The translations under genes were made by a program, and so were the position numbers. This document shows positions 1 through 8,808 of a stretch of 25,767 nucleotides of DNA, one piece after another (the first letter of the stretch is position 1; each line of letters opens with the position of its first letter). Source of the DNA: Gnetum montanum (lineage: Eukaryota; Streptophyta; Gnetopsida; Gnetales; Gnetaceae). The notes below the pieces were generated by a model. The model saw nothing but the letters and a program-made list of their open reading frames with translations, was not told the origin of the DNA and did no database searches. The stretch covers positions 280,737-306,503 of the forward strand of contig MNCI01005178.1 in the NCBI GenBank assembly GCA_015680685.1, written 5' to 3'.

Positions 1-77
1 GCGGGACGCGATATCGCGTACGCGATATCGCAGGGTAAGACGCGATATCACGGCCCAGTGCATGTCGCGTCTCATCA
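1..77 (-). mobile_element. Element L: start of an LTR inserted in element A integrase (partial)
   Basis: Read on the minus strand, this piece begins TGATGAGACGCG and continues with repeated GCGATATC words until the window edge. The same opening (TGATGAG followed by GATATC/GCGTAC words) starts the LTR at 21684, so I read this as the 5' end of a related LTR. At position 78 the integrase reading frame of element A resumes in the middle of a conserved stretch (the residues ILV after NGCQY), which places the insertion junction. The rest of the element lies outside the window, so neither its length nor a target duplication can be checked. The order of the words differs from that at 21684, so it is a relative and not the same copy. 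Confidence 0.6.
8..31. repeat. Perfect 24-bp CpG-rich palindrome in the U3 of element L
   Basis: The half-site GCGATATCGCGT is followed directly by its exact reverse complement, so all 12 base pairs match. It contains several CpG dinucleotides. Two decayed copies of the same 24-mer lie in the LTR at 21684 (21693-21716 and 21726-21749), differing mainly by C-to-T and G-to-A changes. Confidence 0.85.
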
Positions 78-420
78 CAAACCAAAATGTATTGACATCC
101 ATTAGATGGTGGAAATGATCCTAAAAAGTCTATACCTTACACATCAAATGATTTGGTTATCAAAATTGATTTTAAGGATGTTTCATGTCTTTTTGTTATG
201 GTTTTCATTCATTAACAATTATCACACTCTTGCACATACTTATGTGCATCTTTAAAAATCAAGGACAAATAAAATCCACTTTGAAGGATTTTAAAGTAGT
301 GTCTTTACTATCAAAGTGGCCTCCCTCTAAATCATCATGGTACATTTGTAGAATTTCTTATTGTTCATTTTCGACCACACATCTTCTTGTTATATTATCT
401 TTACATATTCTATAGAGGTA
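78..420 (-). pseudogene. Element A integrase, truncated (zinc-binding region and start of the catalytic core)
   Basis: The minus strand encodes the end of an HHCC zinc domain: a HDDLEGGH stretch near 320-350 and a CDNC pair at 215-226. A linker and the first catalytic Asp follow in GIDFLG (Asp codon at 128-130), then PPSNG and QYILV. The second Asp and the Glu are missing because element L starts at 77. Several stops interrupt the frame, including one just before GIDF where family members have Trp. Integrase would insert the cDNA into the host chromosome; this copy cannot. Confidence 0.75.
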
Positions 421-1300
421 CGAACTACTCCAAATGTATCTAAATATGCTACTTAAGAAATATTTCTTTTCTTCCTTAGTCCAATTAGTAGGGGTTTTTC
501 TAGTGGCAATATAGTTGGCTATATTAGCAAACCAAAGATCCTTCTTTGTAGAAAAAAGTTGTTTATCAGGAAATTCATCATGAAAAATTCCTTGTGTTTG
601 ATTCTCATCAGAAGTTTCTAGTCTAGAAAGATTATCTACTACTACATTTTCCCTACATCTTTTATCTAGAATAGCTAGGTCAAATTCTTAGAGTAATAAG
701 CACCATCTTATTATTCTTACATTTTCTATTTTTCTGATAGCTAAGAATTTAATGGTTGAATGATCAATATATACTCTAGTTTTATATCCAATTAAGTAAT
801 GTCTAAATTTATCTAGAGCATATACAACAGCTAATAGTTCTTTTTCCTTAGTTGTATAACTTACTTGGGCTTGGTCTAGACTTTTGGACACATAATAAAT
901 CACTCTTGGTTTATTATCAATGTATTGTTCCAAAATTGCCCCTACTATTGTGTCACTAGTGTCACACATTAAATTGAATGGATAATCCTAATTAGGTGCA
1001 TTTAATATAAGGGTTGTAGTTACTCATTTTTTTAGTTCCAAAAATGCTTCATGACCATCATTGGTCTAAACAAATGAAACATCCTTTTCTAAGAGCATAT
1101 ATAATGGTTTAGCAATTTTCAAGAAGTCTTTGATAAATCTTCTATAATATCTAGCATGTCCTAGAAAAAATTGAAGAGTCTTTAAATTGGTTGGGGCTGG
1201 AAGTGTAGATATGACTCTTATTTTCTCATCATCCATCCTTATCCCTTCTTTAGAAATAACATGTCCTAATACTATATCACTTGTAACCATTAAGTGACTC
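421..1300 (-). pseudogene. Element A RNase H and RT thumb/connection
   Basis: Two same-frame open stretches read from 1290 to 1066 and from 969 to 688. The first carries VLGHVISKEGI and the FLGHARYYRRFI motif that follows the RT palm in Ty3 elements. The second carries the RNase H features SDTIVGAIL, YTTKEKELLAVVYALDKFRHYL and IDHSTIKFL, ending in IIRWCLLL. Between them are stops at positions where relatives have coding residues. RNase H degrades the RNA strand during reverse transcription. From about 421 to 690 the minus strand is a decayed linker to integrase with no clear domain. Confidence 0.8.
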
Positions 1301-1862
1301 TTTTCCCAACTTAATTTTAAATTTTTATCTATAAATCTATCTTAGACATGTTCAAGATGTTGTAAAGTTTCATCATAAGTATCCCCATAGACTGAAAAAT
1401 CATCCATAAAAACTTCAACATAATCTTTTAACATATTTGAAAATATTAAGATCATGGCTCTTTGGAAAGTGTTTGGTGCATTACAAAGGCCAAAAGGCAT
1501 TCAACTATAAGTGAAAGTTCCATAAGAACATGTAAAGGTTGTTTTATGTTAGTCTTTAGGGGCAATAGCTACTTGATTATAACCACTAAATCCATCTAAA
1601 AAATAGTAATATTCATGTCCTTCTAATTTTTCTAGAATTTGGTCTATGTATGGTAATGGAAAATGGTCCTTTTTGTGTTTTGGTTTAATCTTCTATAATC
1701 TATACAAACTCTCCATTTTTCATCCTTTTTTGGAACTACAGTAATGGGGCTTATCCATTCACTATCTACTATTGGATAAATGATTCCTTATTGCCAAAGT
1801 TTTGAAATCTCATCCTTACCTATTTGTTTTAAGGCTGGATTAATTTATCTTGGGGGAATTCT
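1301..1862 (-). pseudogene. Element A reverse transcriptase palm and fingers
   Basis: The minus strand continues from the protease frame into the [21 protein letters not shown] and IDYRRLN. After an apparent one-base frameshift near 1670-1690 follow [22 protein letters not shown] (motif A), the GLCNAP motif and the catalytic FMDDFSVYG (FMDD at 1399-1410). Stops occur, for example, where relatives have Gln in the 'PKDQ' position and Arg before MPFG. RT would copy the element RNA into DNA. The catalytic aspartates are still encoded, but the frame is broken. Confidence 0.85.
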
Positions 1863-2879
1863 TACTAGTTTGACATTGTCTTCTAGATAGATATGATGTT
1901 GGTAGATGTTGGGTGAGATTCCTTGGTGAAGGTCCTCATAACTCCATGCAAATGCCTCAAATTTTCTACGCAAGATTTCCAATAGTTTGTTTTCTTGCTC
2001 ATTGGTAAGTTGGGGGTTTATTATTAATGAGCTATTTTGATCTAGAAAAATATACTTAAGTGTATTTGGTAGTTCTCTAAGATCCAAGGAATCTTTATTT
2101 GTTGGTTGAATTATGTCTCCAATATTTCTTGGCCCTAAATTTAAAATTTGATCAAGGAGATCTTGTTGTTCCTTTGTTGAGGGGTCTAAAAGTTCTTTCT
2201 CAAAATTATTCAACACTAAGGTTTCTCTATTTTGTGCCATTGCTAAAGTGGGTAGGGTGTAAAGCATTCTTGCTTCCTTCAAGTCTATATTTAAATGATC
2301 TTCTTTTACCTTATCATATATATTTAGTGTAAAAGTCAAATTTGAAAATGAGAGTTGAAGTTGGCTAGATCTACAATTAATTACTGCATCAGTTGTTGCT
2401 AACCAAGGTCTACTTAATATAATAGGAAAATAATTAGGATCTTTTACTTTCAAAACAACAAAATCAATTGGGTATTTTCCCTTTTCTACCTCTATTATTA
2501 AGTCTTCTATGATTCCTATGGATCTTACACTTGAACCATCAGCCAATGATATTTCCATGTTTACTCTTTTTATATCCTCTACATCAAGTGATCTAGCCAT
2601 TTCAAGAGGCATAATATTAATGTTGGCTCCTAAATCCAATAGGGCATTCCTAATTTCTTGTCCATTTATTTTAATTGAAATGGTAGGAACTCCTGGATCT
2701 TGGTATTTAGGAATTTCATATCTTTGTATAAGTTGAGAAAGATTATCAACTAAATAAACTTGTTTAGGAATTCTTTCTTTCTTTCTCCGAGTGCATAATT
2801 CCATTAAGTATTTGACATAGAGCGGTGTGTCTTTTACTACTTGTTCTAAAGGAATATGCAAGTATAATTCACTAAACAT
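1845..2879 (-). CDS. Element A aspartic protease region and start of RT (open 344-codon segment)
   Basis: This is the longest uninterrupted frame of element A. The active-site motif is LLDLGANINIMP, with DLGA at 2625-2636; DLGA instead of DSGA/DTGA is usual in Athila-type plant elements. ILSRPWLAT follows, corresponding to the LGRPFLAT motif of the retropepsin fold. The C-terminal half (ELPNTLKYIFL, then a Glu-rich helix and FAWSYEDL) is the lead-in to the RT. The upstream Met at 2879 is not a real start: the same frame continues 5' (ENFTTKAHLEKM) after a stop, so this is an internal part of a gag-pol polyprotein. The protease would cut that polyprotein into mature proteins. Confidence 0.85.
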   Translation of the reverse strand: MFSELYLHIPLEQVVKDTPLYVKYLMELCTRRKKERIPKQVYLVDNLSQLIQRYEIPKYQDPGVPTISIKINGQEIRNALLDLGANINIMPLEMARSLDVEDIKRVNMEISLADGSSVRSIGIIEDLIIEVEKGKYPIDFVVLKVKDPNYFPIILSRPWLATTDAVINCRSSQLQLSFSNLTFTLNIYDKVKEDHLNIDLKEARMLYTLPTLAMAQNRETLVLNNFEKELLDPSTKEQQDLLDQILNLGPRNIGDIIQPTNKDSLDLRELPNTLKYIFLDQNSSLIINPQLTNEQENKLLEILRRKFEAFAWSYEDLHQGISPNIYQHHIYLEDNVKLVRIPPR

Positions 2880-4435
2880 TTTTTCAAGATGGGCTTTGGT
2901 TGTGAAGTTTTCTTGTAATCATTTAGGGAAAGGAGATAAAACTGGCTGTTTAGAGAGTAATGGTTGTTCTTTTTCTTTTGTTGGTTAATCTTATTAACTA
3001 TTTATGGTTATGTTTCCTCTTGTGTTTCTACCTCTTGAAATCTCATCTTCTTTTGGGTTTTAGGTTCTATTGTTTTTCCACTCCTTGTAATAATGGAATG
3101 TAATTGCTCTTTTCCTTTTCTTTGAGATGTAGGATTAAGTTTAGGTTAGGATGGTAATTTGTTTTGATTTAAGTTCTGAAATCTTCTCCTAGTCTCTCTC
3201 ATAAATTGTGTACTTTCTTCTATGAAGGAAGTAAGGCTTTGGGTGAGTTTATCTAAGTGTTCATTAGTGGGATTCTTAAATGGCCTAAAATTATTTTGAG
3301 GATATTGTTGTGGGTAGAATGGTCGTTGAGGAAAGTTCATTGTTGGTTGGCTCTTAAATTGTTGAAAAGCCTTAGCTAACTCTTGCATTTCCTCATGACA
3401 ATAATATAAGGCTAGGTAGGTTGTTTGGTCATGTTGGTGACTACCACAAATGTTGCATGCTTCACTTTGAATTCCATGAGTTTGTTTCTTAATTAATTAT
3501 GTTAACTCATCAACTTTTTTATTTAACTATTCTTTTTGTTGAGTCATGCTTTGCATAATGTTGGGTTTTGGCCAATGTTTACTTTGGTCTACTAATGAAT
3601 CTATAATTCTCCAACCATCTTTTGGTATCACATTTAAAATATTTCCCCCACATGCAAAGTCAACATTTTGCCTACAATAAGTTAGTAAACCTTCTACAAA
3701 GATTTGGATTAATTGATGGGCTGGGAAGCCATGGTTTGGATTCTTTAAACATAATCTTTTAAATTTATCAAAGGTGCTTTCATAGTCCTCATTCTCATGT
3801 TGCATAAAACTCATTAATTGCTTCCTTAATGAGTACAGCCTATCATTAGAAAGAAATCTTTGTAGGAAAGTGTTTTTAAACTCATCCCAAGAACTAATTT
3901 GTGTTCAAAGGATTTGTAGCCAAAAATTAGCTTTCTCTTTTAGGGTTGATTTGAAAGTAATCATTTTAGTCCTATCCCCACTCTGAGGTGCTAACATAAC
4001 TAATGTTGTCTCAAATTCTCTTATGTGTGTAACTGGATCCTCGTCATTTGTCCCCTTAAAAATAGGTAATAAGTGCATATTTTTAACCTCTACATCTCTT
4101 CCTTGTGGGAAAACCAATGGGCCTTGAGGTATAATTAATGTTATTTGATTTAATAATTCTCCAAGGATTTGTCCTGGGTATGGTTGATTAATTGGAACAT
4201 TGGAACTCAAACTACCAAAGGAGAGAGAGGAATTAGACCTAAGAAAAATGGAGGAGGTACATGATGTGAGGATGATTCCATAGTATAAGTTGAAGCTACT
4301 ATTGAGGTTAGAATAGGGCTTGGTTATGAGGTTACTATTTGTGAAGTTTGTATATTCAAAGTGCTTATTGGTTGGGTAATACCTATAATTATGATCACAT
4401 AGGTTGACATTGGGGTAGTATTTAGATTTTGACAT
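2880..4435 (-). pseudogene. Element A gag (capsid/nucleocapsid)
   Basis: The frame is constant from the ATG at 4435 down to about 3146, broken by a few stops. Order: a low-complexity Asn/Ser/Tyr-rich N-terminus, then LPIFKGTNDEDPVTHIREF (the Lp-F-G-EDP-H-EF signature of plant gag), KANFWL, SWDEFKNTFLQRF, and ETRRRFQ. A possible zinc knuckle starts CNICG near 3440-3460. At the end is ITRSGK, the usual hinge before the protease in this branch. A frameshift between about 3050 and 2950 separates it from the protease frame. Gag would form the virus-like particle and bind the RNA. The ATG lies about 50 bp from the insertion point of element B. Confidence 0.75.
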
Positions 4436-4480
4436 CCTACCCCTGTAGTTGAACTCATGGTTTATATTGGAATGTCAAAT

Positions 4481-4485
4481 AGAGG
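4481..4485. repeat. Target-site duplication of element B, left copy (AGAGG)
   Basis: AGAGG directly precedes the TGATGAAG start of the left LTR; AGTGG directly follows the CATCA end of the right LTR. Four of five bases match, as expected for a 5-bp duplication with one later change. Confidence 0.6.
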
Positions 4486-4522
4486 TGATGAAGTGCTAAA
4501 ATGTCAATGCGTTAACTAGGCC

Positions 4523-4546
4523 GCGTATACAGGACCCTGTATACGC
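4523..4546. repeat. 24-bp palindrome in U3 of element B left LTR
   Basis: The arm GCGTATACAGG is followed by the spacer AC and the exact reverse complement CCTGTATACGC. The right LTR has the corresponding palindrome at 18495-18518 with different inner bases. Confidence 0.85.
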
Positions 4547-4624
4547 AGCCGCGTCGACGTGGCCCCATCGACGCATCCTTCCATGTGTGGATGTGGCCCT
4601 GTGTACGCGGAGCCTGTTTCAGCC

Positions 4625-4632
4625 TATAAATA
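4625..4632 (+). promoter_or_regulatory. TATA box of element B 5' LTR
   Basis: TATAAATA lies just downstream of the CpG palindromes and is conserved in the right LTR (18612-18619) and in the related LTR at 21684 (21766-21773). It is the likely Pol II promoter of the element RNA. Confidence 0.7.
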
Positions 4633-5393
4633 AGTGGGCTCCCGCCACACTTAGGTACCTTTTTAGCAGTTGTAGCGAAGCTTTTGCAATTTGTTTCCAT
4701 GAGAGTTAGAATATTTTCCAAGTGCCCACAGTAGGTGTAAGAAAGGTGTCTGACTCTTTATTCGAGCGTTGATGTATCTAAGCCCATTGGCGTGAATGGC
4801 AATAAAGACAAGTTTTTCAAGCATTCCTTGCAGCAATTGGACTTAGTCATTTAATGCATTTAATAGTTTAATATTTATATGCTTTAATAGTTCCTTAAAG
4901 TTTCTATTGTTATTATTTTAATTGCTATCGCTCTTTTATAGTCCGTAGAAACCATAAGTACGACCATCTCGAACGTAAACCCAGCACTTGGCAACCCAGC
5001 GATGCTTACTGTCTGGTAACCTAGTAGTGGTTAGGGGATGCTCAGGATGTGCACGAAAGATGGGATCAGATACTTATGCTAGGAAGAGTTAAGATATAGA
5101 TTAGGATAATTATAGATTTCATAATATTTCATTCCTTACTTTCCATTCCAAGAATTAGATGCTAGAAGATAAAGTGAAAAAGCCATAAAAATCATTTTCC
5201 TCAATCTCACTTAACCATCGCAATCAGAATACCACAAGTGAGGTTGGGAAGACAATGACCGTTCTAACACAAGGTTTTGCTGGTTAAGGTTTGGTGTATG
5301 CAAAGTGCTTACAGTCTACGGAATTTGACTGAGTCGCGTGTGAATGCTTGTGATTTGCATGGTTGGATGTAGGGGTACCTAGCCGCTCATCAT

Positions 5394-5411
5394 TGGTGCC
5401 ACTGATGGGGA
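5394..5411 (+). other. Primer binding site of element B (decayed tRNA-Asp type)
   Basis: TGGTGCCACTGATGGGGA starts two bases after the LTR end. It matches 13 of 18 bases of the intact site of element E (TGGCGCCGTTGCCGGGGA), which is complementary to the 3' end of plant tRNA-Asp. Four of the five changes are transitions. Confidence 0.8.
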
Positions 5412-5556
5412 CTATTAGTCTTACATGCACCATTTAACCTTAGCAACATTATTATTCACGTCATTGGAATGGACCTAGGATAGTAAAATTTACACACGCT
5501 AGGCGAACTAAGTAAAACGTAAGGTACACAAAGTAGTGGATCATCTAATATCCAAC
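5412..5556 (+). other. Element B leader (5' UTR)
   Basis: A short untranslated leader between the PBS and the gag ATG. Element E has a leader of similar length (22506-22631). I see no further structure in it. Confidence 0.6.
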
Positions 5557-7214
5557 ATGTCTTCTTCTCACAAGCAAGATGAATCCAACCCACCAGTGCC
5601 ACAAGAATGTCAGGTGGTCTACACGCATCCAGATCAATATGTACCCAACTTCATCTTCATCCTACATCAGGATGAACATTTGCGATGGCAGGACATGGAA
5701 GGCAACATCATACTACCGCCTGACCGATCGGCTCCTGGAATGCTGTTTCACAATCTTGCCAGACTAGACATCCAGGACCACGGTGTGGAGTACGTCATGG
5801 AGGATCATGACTATTGAGACTATCGTCCCATTGAGGCCTAACGGGAACGAGACCAATAGCAGGCAGAACGGTATGAACACATGAAGGGGAAACAATTCAA
5901 TAATCCCTTATTCTTGCAAGGGTTGTAGGATGATGGGGAGCCTATCTTTCATGATTCCCATTCAGCCAAACTTCCTCTGGGGCATCAGATCATTTAGTCC
6001 ATTATCCAAAACAAGCAATCAAGTGACCAAGACCCCCAGGAGGATGGAGGGTCACACAGGAGAGGTCACAACACAAGCAAAGATAGGCAGGAGGATCAAG
6101 GCCGTCATCAGAGTAGAGGGGGAGATCGACACAAGGTGGTGGTGATTCCTTTCCTTCTTCTCCATCCTCTCGCTCCCCTCTACGTTCACCTAGAAAGGAG
6201 CGAGGTGATGGTGGTCGTAAGGACCGAAAGGAACGATGCGAGGAAGTGTGTGACTAATCGCGTGAGGGACACCGTCATGAAAGGAGAGGCAGCCGAAATC
6301 ATCATAGACATCGTGGTCCTCAACAGGACTATGACTCAGATGAGCCATTGTTGGCTACTCGAAGCATGCTCCATATCACCGAGGCAGTTCAGATACCCAA
6401 CAGGCACTTAAAGGATAGCCGGATCAAACTCATCGACATGAACAACATCCCTAAATTTGAAGGGGGATACAATTGTGATCCACAAACTCACCTACAAGCA
6501 TTTCATGATGCTTGCACCCTGCAGAACATTGACAATGATTGGCAAAAGCTTAAGCTATCCCCTCGCACACTCATCAAGGAAGCAGAGAGCTGTTATCGTT
6601 CTTTGGAACCAGAATCAATTAGGAGATGGAGTACGATGCTAGAGATTTTCAACGACAAGTATCAAACCTACTCCAGAGTGGTGAATCTGAGATGTCAAAT
6701 CCAAGGCTGGAAGCAAGGTAATCATGAACCCTTGGATGTAGCCATGAGTAGGTACTATTCATTATTACATCGGTGCCTTGGCCATGGCTACTCTCAGCAG
6801 ACACAGCTTCACCATATCATTAAAGGGCTCTGCTTTGAAACTAGAAAGACCCTTGGCATGTACACCCAAGGACGATTATCAGAACTAAGGGCCCATCAAC
6901 TGCAGTGCCTCATTGAGCAAGTGGCTAAAGAAGAGGGGGAACTTAGAAAGAAGGAAAGTGCAAAGGAGTTTAATCGAGATCCCTCCATCAAAAAGAGGAA
7001 GGTCCAATTCTATGAAGAGGAGGAGGAATCACCACTGGATGCAGCGGTGAACCAAAAAACCTTGCCCTTACAGAAATTTGCCTCTAAAATATCGACAAAG
7101 GTTGACAAGATATGGGACTCTTTGGACAAAAAATTCCAAAGTGTTTTAAAGATCGCAGAGGAGTCCAGAGAGCAAGGTAATGATCGTGATCAGCATAGGA
7201 AGAAGGAAGCTGAA
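5557..7214 (+). pseudogene. Element B gag, N-terminal and capsid part
   Basis: The ATG at 5557 (MSSSHKQDE) is chosen because element E starts its gag with the near-identical MSSSSHKS. Next come PNFIFILHQDEHLRWQDMEG and then a long linker rich in Arg, Ser, His and Gly (about 5990-6340). The capsid domain, of the Retrotrans_gag type, contains DMNNIPKFEGGY, PQTHLQAFHDAC, RRWSTMLEIFNDKY and GWKQGNHEPLDVAM. A Glu/Lys-rich tail with KVQFYEEEEESPLD follows, then a helical region, DKIWDSLDKKF. One frameshift lies in a GTG-rich run near 6132-6143, and several stops precede it (for example 5815, and a TAA where E has Gln in EAQRQRD). From 6348 to 7214 the frame is open. The gene is cut at 7215 by an N and insertion C. 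Confidence 0.85.
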
Positions 7215-7215
7215 N
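7215..7215. other. Single N, probable collapsed assembly gap
   Basis: An N falls exactly where the gag frame is lost and foreign sequence begins; a second N is at 7257. The 41 bases between them match neither element E nor the following LTR clearly, so the true junction may be missing. Confidence 0.6.
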
Positions 7216-7256
7216 TCTGCTGAGAGTAGCCATGGCCAAGGCACCGATGTAATAAT

Positions 7257-7257
7257 N
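7257..7257. other. Single N, probable collapsed assembly gap
   Basis: This is the second N at the left edge of insertion C. The sequence after it (CTCAGCTAAATC) runs without interruption into the LTR-like insert. Confidence 0.55.
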
Positions 7258-7467
7258 CTCAGCTAAATCAAGCCAGTTTGCTCATCCCGTCAGGTTGGAA
7301 GCTTGCCCACAATGTGACCAACTCTCGGAGTCTCAAAACTGAGCCAAAATGATCTGATCTACAACATGCAAGCCATCCTCAGAGCACATCCTTGACAGGT
7401 TCCAGTCCCAACTTCCGGAATGCTGGATTTCAGCTCAAATTGCAAGTTTTTATAAAGATTTCACAAG

Positions 7468-7483
7468 TCACGCTGTAGCATGA
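7468..7483. repeat. Palindromic motif copy 1 in insertion C
   Basis: TCACGCTGTAGCATGA, an imperfect copy of the 16-bp palindrome at 7828-7843. It differs by C-to-T and G-to-A changes. Confidence 0.75.
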
Positions 7484-7658
7484 CTGCAACATGACCTACT
7501 CAAAGTGGTTCCAAACAAGTCACATCCAGGCTCAAATTCCAGATTTCAGATCACTCTCAAGACCAACTATAGCCAAATAGCAGTTGCACTTAAGAATCAA
7601 GCTTCAAAATCACAATTTCGAACAAAATACATCATTTTCGAGTCATGTCACGCTGTGG

Positions 7659-7674
7659 TCATGCTATAGCGTGA
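7659..7674. repeat. Palindromic motif copy 2 in insertion C
   Basis: TCATGCTATAGCGTGA, an imperfect copy. It is directly preceded by a half-copy TCACGCTGTG at 7648-7657. Confidence 0.75.
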
Positions 7675-7827
7675 CTCCAGCATGACCTTCCATAAATAGC
7701 TCAAAACAAGGCTCTTGCAGTCTCAATTCGTCAATCACAATCAAACAATCCTTGCACTTCAAGAAGCAGGCTTCAAAATTCCAAAATTTGGTGAAAAATT
7801 ACAAGTTTTTGTTCACTCACACTGAGG

Positions 7828-7843
7828 TCACGCTGCAGCGTGA
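7828..7843. repeat. Perfect 16-bp palindrome in insertion C
   Basis: TCACGCTGCAGCGTGA equals its own reverse complement. Half-copies (TCACGCTGAGAC, TCACGCTAGAAG) follow within about 80 bp. Confidence 0.85.
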
Positions 7844-8279
7844 GTGTAGCATGAGTGTCGCATGCACATGTCCAAGTCACGCTGAGACAAAATCAACTCA
7901 CGCTAGAAGTTCTTGTCAAGCAAAAACACTCCAAACGGCCACGAAACCACTCAAATCAACATCCTGCAGTAGTCAAGTCAGAAATCTAAAAGTTTCAAGC
8001 GAGCCAGAGCCAATTTCTCTTGTTGTACATCATCCTTTCAATGTAATTTTTCATTTGTGGGCTTACCGAGCCCTCACATTCTAAATTTTATGTGCTTCTA
8101 TGGGCTTGAGTAAGCCACACATTGTAAGATACAATGCACCTAGTCTAGAACGTAGCTTGCCCACACACGTCCAACTACACACAGCTGTCCATCGGACACG
8201 TGTCACTAGATCCGCTTGCCTCTCATCTCCCAACTGTTGATTCCATTCTTGAATTCTGCACCCAAGCCTGACCCAACCC

Positions 8280-8287
8280 TATAAATA
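8280..8287 (+). promoter_or_regulatory. TATA box of insertion C
   Basis: TATAAATA sits downstream of the palindrome array and a CACGTG-containing stretch (GGACACGTGTCA, near 8193-8204), the layout of a plant LTR promoter. Confidence 0.5.
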
Positions 8288-8808
8288 CCCTATCGATTCA
8301 CATAAACGGGGTTGGAAATTTTGGAGTTGCACAACTTAGAAAACTCTGACCAGCAATCCTTGGGTGCTCGGCACACTTGACTCCAAACATCCAAGCAGTT
8401 CTGAAACACATCACACCATATCACCTTGGGGCTTGGCGTTTGACTTGCCATCCACATGTGCAGCTACGTTTTGACCAGTGCACATCTTCTTAAGAAATAC
8501 AATACAGTTCATTTCTGCCAGCCATTATATTGTTTATTCTGTTTTACATTTAGCTTACGTTATGTTTGCAATACTAGTTCTACATGCACTTCTGTTTACA
8601 TTTTTACATTTACGATAACCCCAGTGCAAGTCGTAGTTTACGCTCGGGAAAGTCCTTGGTTGATTTGCGTGCAGACCATCCAAGGCACTCTGCCTTCGTT
8701 TACTTTCCCAGCTTGCCCTCGGGCGAAGGCAGGGTCAGCTGTGTCTGCCTGACGATCTTTTGGTGTTTGTTTTCCTTCCAACCTTACACCAACGATTTAG
8801 GTTAGTAC

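Larger units (their letters stand above)
78..4485 (-). mobile_element. Element A, left segment: gag-pol of an Athila/Tat-like Ty3 retrotransposon
   Basis: On the minus strand the order is gag, protease, RT, RNase H, integrase, which is the Ty3/Metaviridae order. No chromodomain can be judged because the integrase is cut at 78 by element L. The 5' part of A (leader, PBS, LTR) lies at 19209 to about 20368, displaced by element B. A is more AT-rich than B and carries stops plus at least two frameshifts, so it is inactive. The ITRSGK motif at the end of gag and the DLGA protease motif are typical of Athila/Tat-type plant elements. Confidence 0.85.
4486..5392 (+). repeat. Element B left (5') LTR
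   Basis: The LTR is 907 bp, TGATGA...TCATCA. U3 opens with CpG-rich palindromic words (4523-4546 and GTCGACG words to about 4610). A TATA box follows at 4625-4632. The tract GTGCCCACAGTAGG, TTTATTCGAGC and AATAAAG (about 4717-4806) is shared with the LTR at 21684 and probably holds R and the poly(A) signal. The TGATGAAG start and CATCA end are matched by the right copy. The right LTR lacks about 150 bases here because of an N gap, so this is the fuller copy. Confidence 0.9.
7216..8808 (+). mobile_element. Element C: LTR-like insertion in element B gag (solo LTR or collapsed element)
   Basis: Comparison with element E gag shows that about 1.6 kb is extra here: E reads without interruption from the Lys-rich helix to the CEICQYDHPKGCC knuckle. 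The insert has no supported ORF. It has LTR traits: repeated palindromic motifs upstream (7468-7483, 7659-7674, 7828-7843), a TATA box at 8280-8287, a T-rich downstream part, and a CA end just before GTGCCC at about 8808. It shares no obvious R-U5 words with the LTRs of B or E, so it belongs to another family. The 5' boundary is unclear because of the Ns at 7215 and 7257. A full element collapsed in assembly is possible. Confidence 0.6.

Noticed and set aside
2099-2736. Plus-strand ORFs of 75-77 codons within the protease region of element A.
   Set aside because: They are antisense to the open 344-codon protease frame.
4523-4546. Compensatory base-pair change between the palindromes of B's two LTRs (inner A/T in LTR1, G/C in LTR2).
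   Set aside because: It looks like covariation that keeps a hairpin, but both changes are CpG-to-TpG or CpG-to-CpA. A palindrome has a CpG in each arm, so independent deamination of both arms is the simpler explanation.
7468-7930. CRISPR-like array.
   Set aside because: Repeats are few, imperfect, palindromic and unevenly spaced in plant retrotransposon DNA, so this is an LTR motif array.
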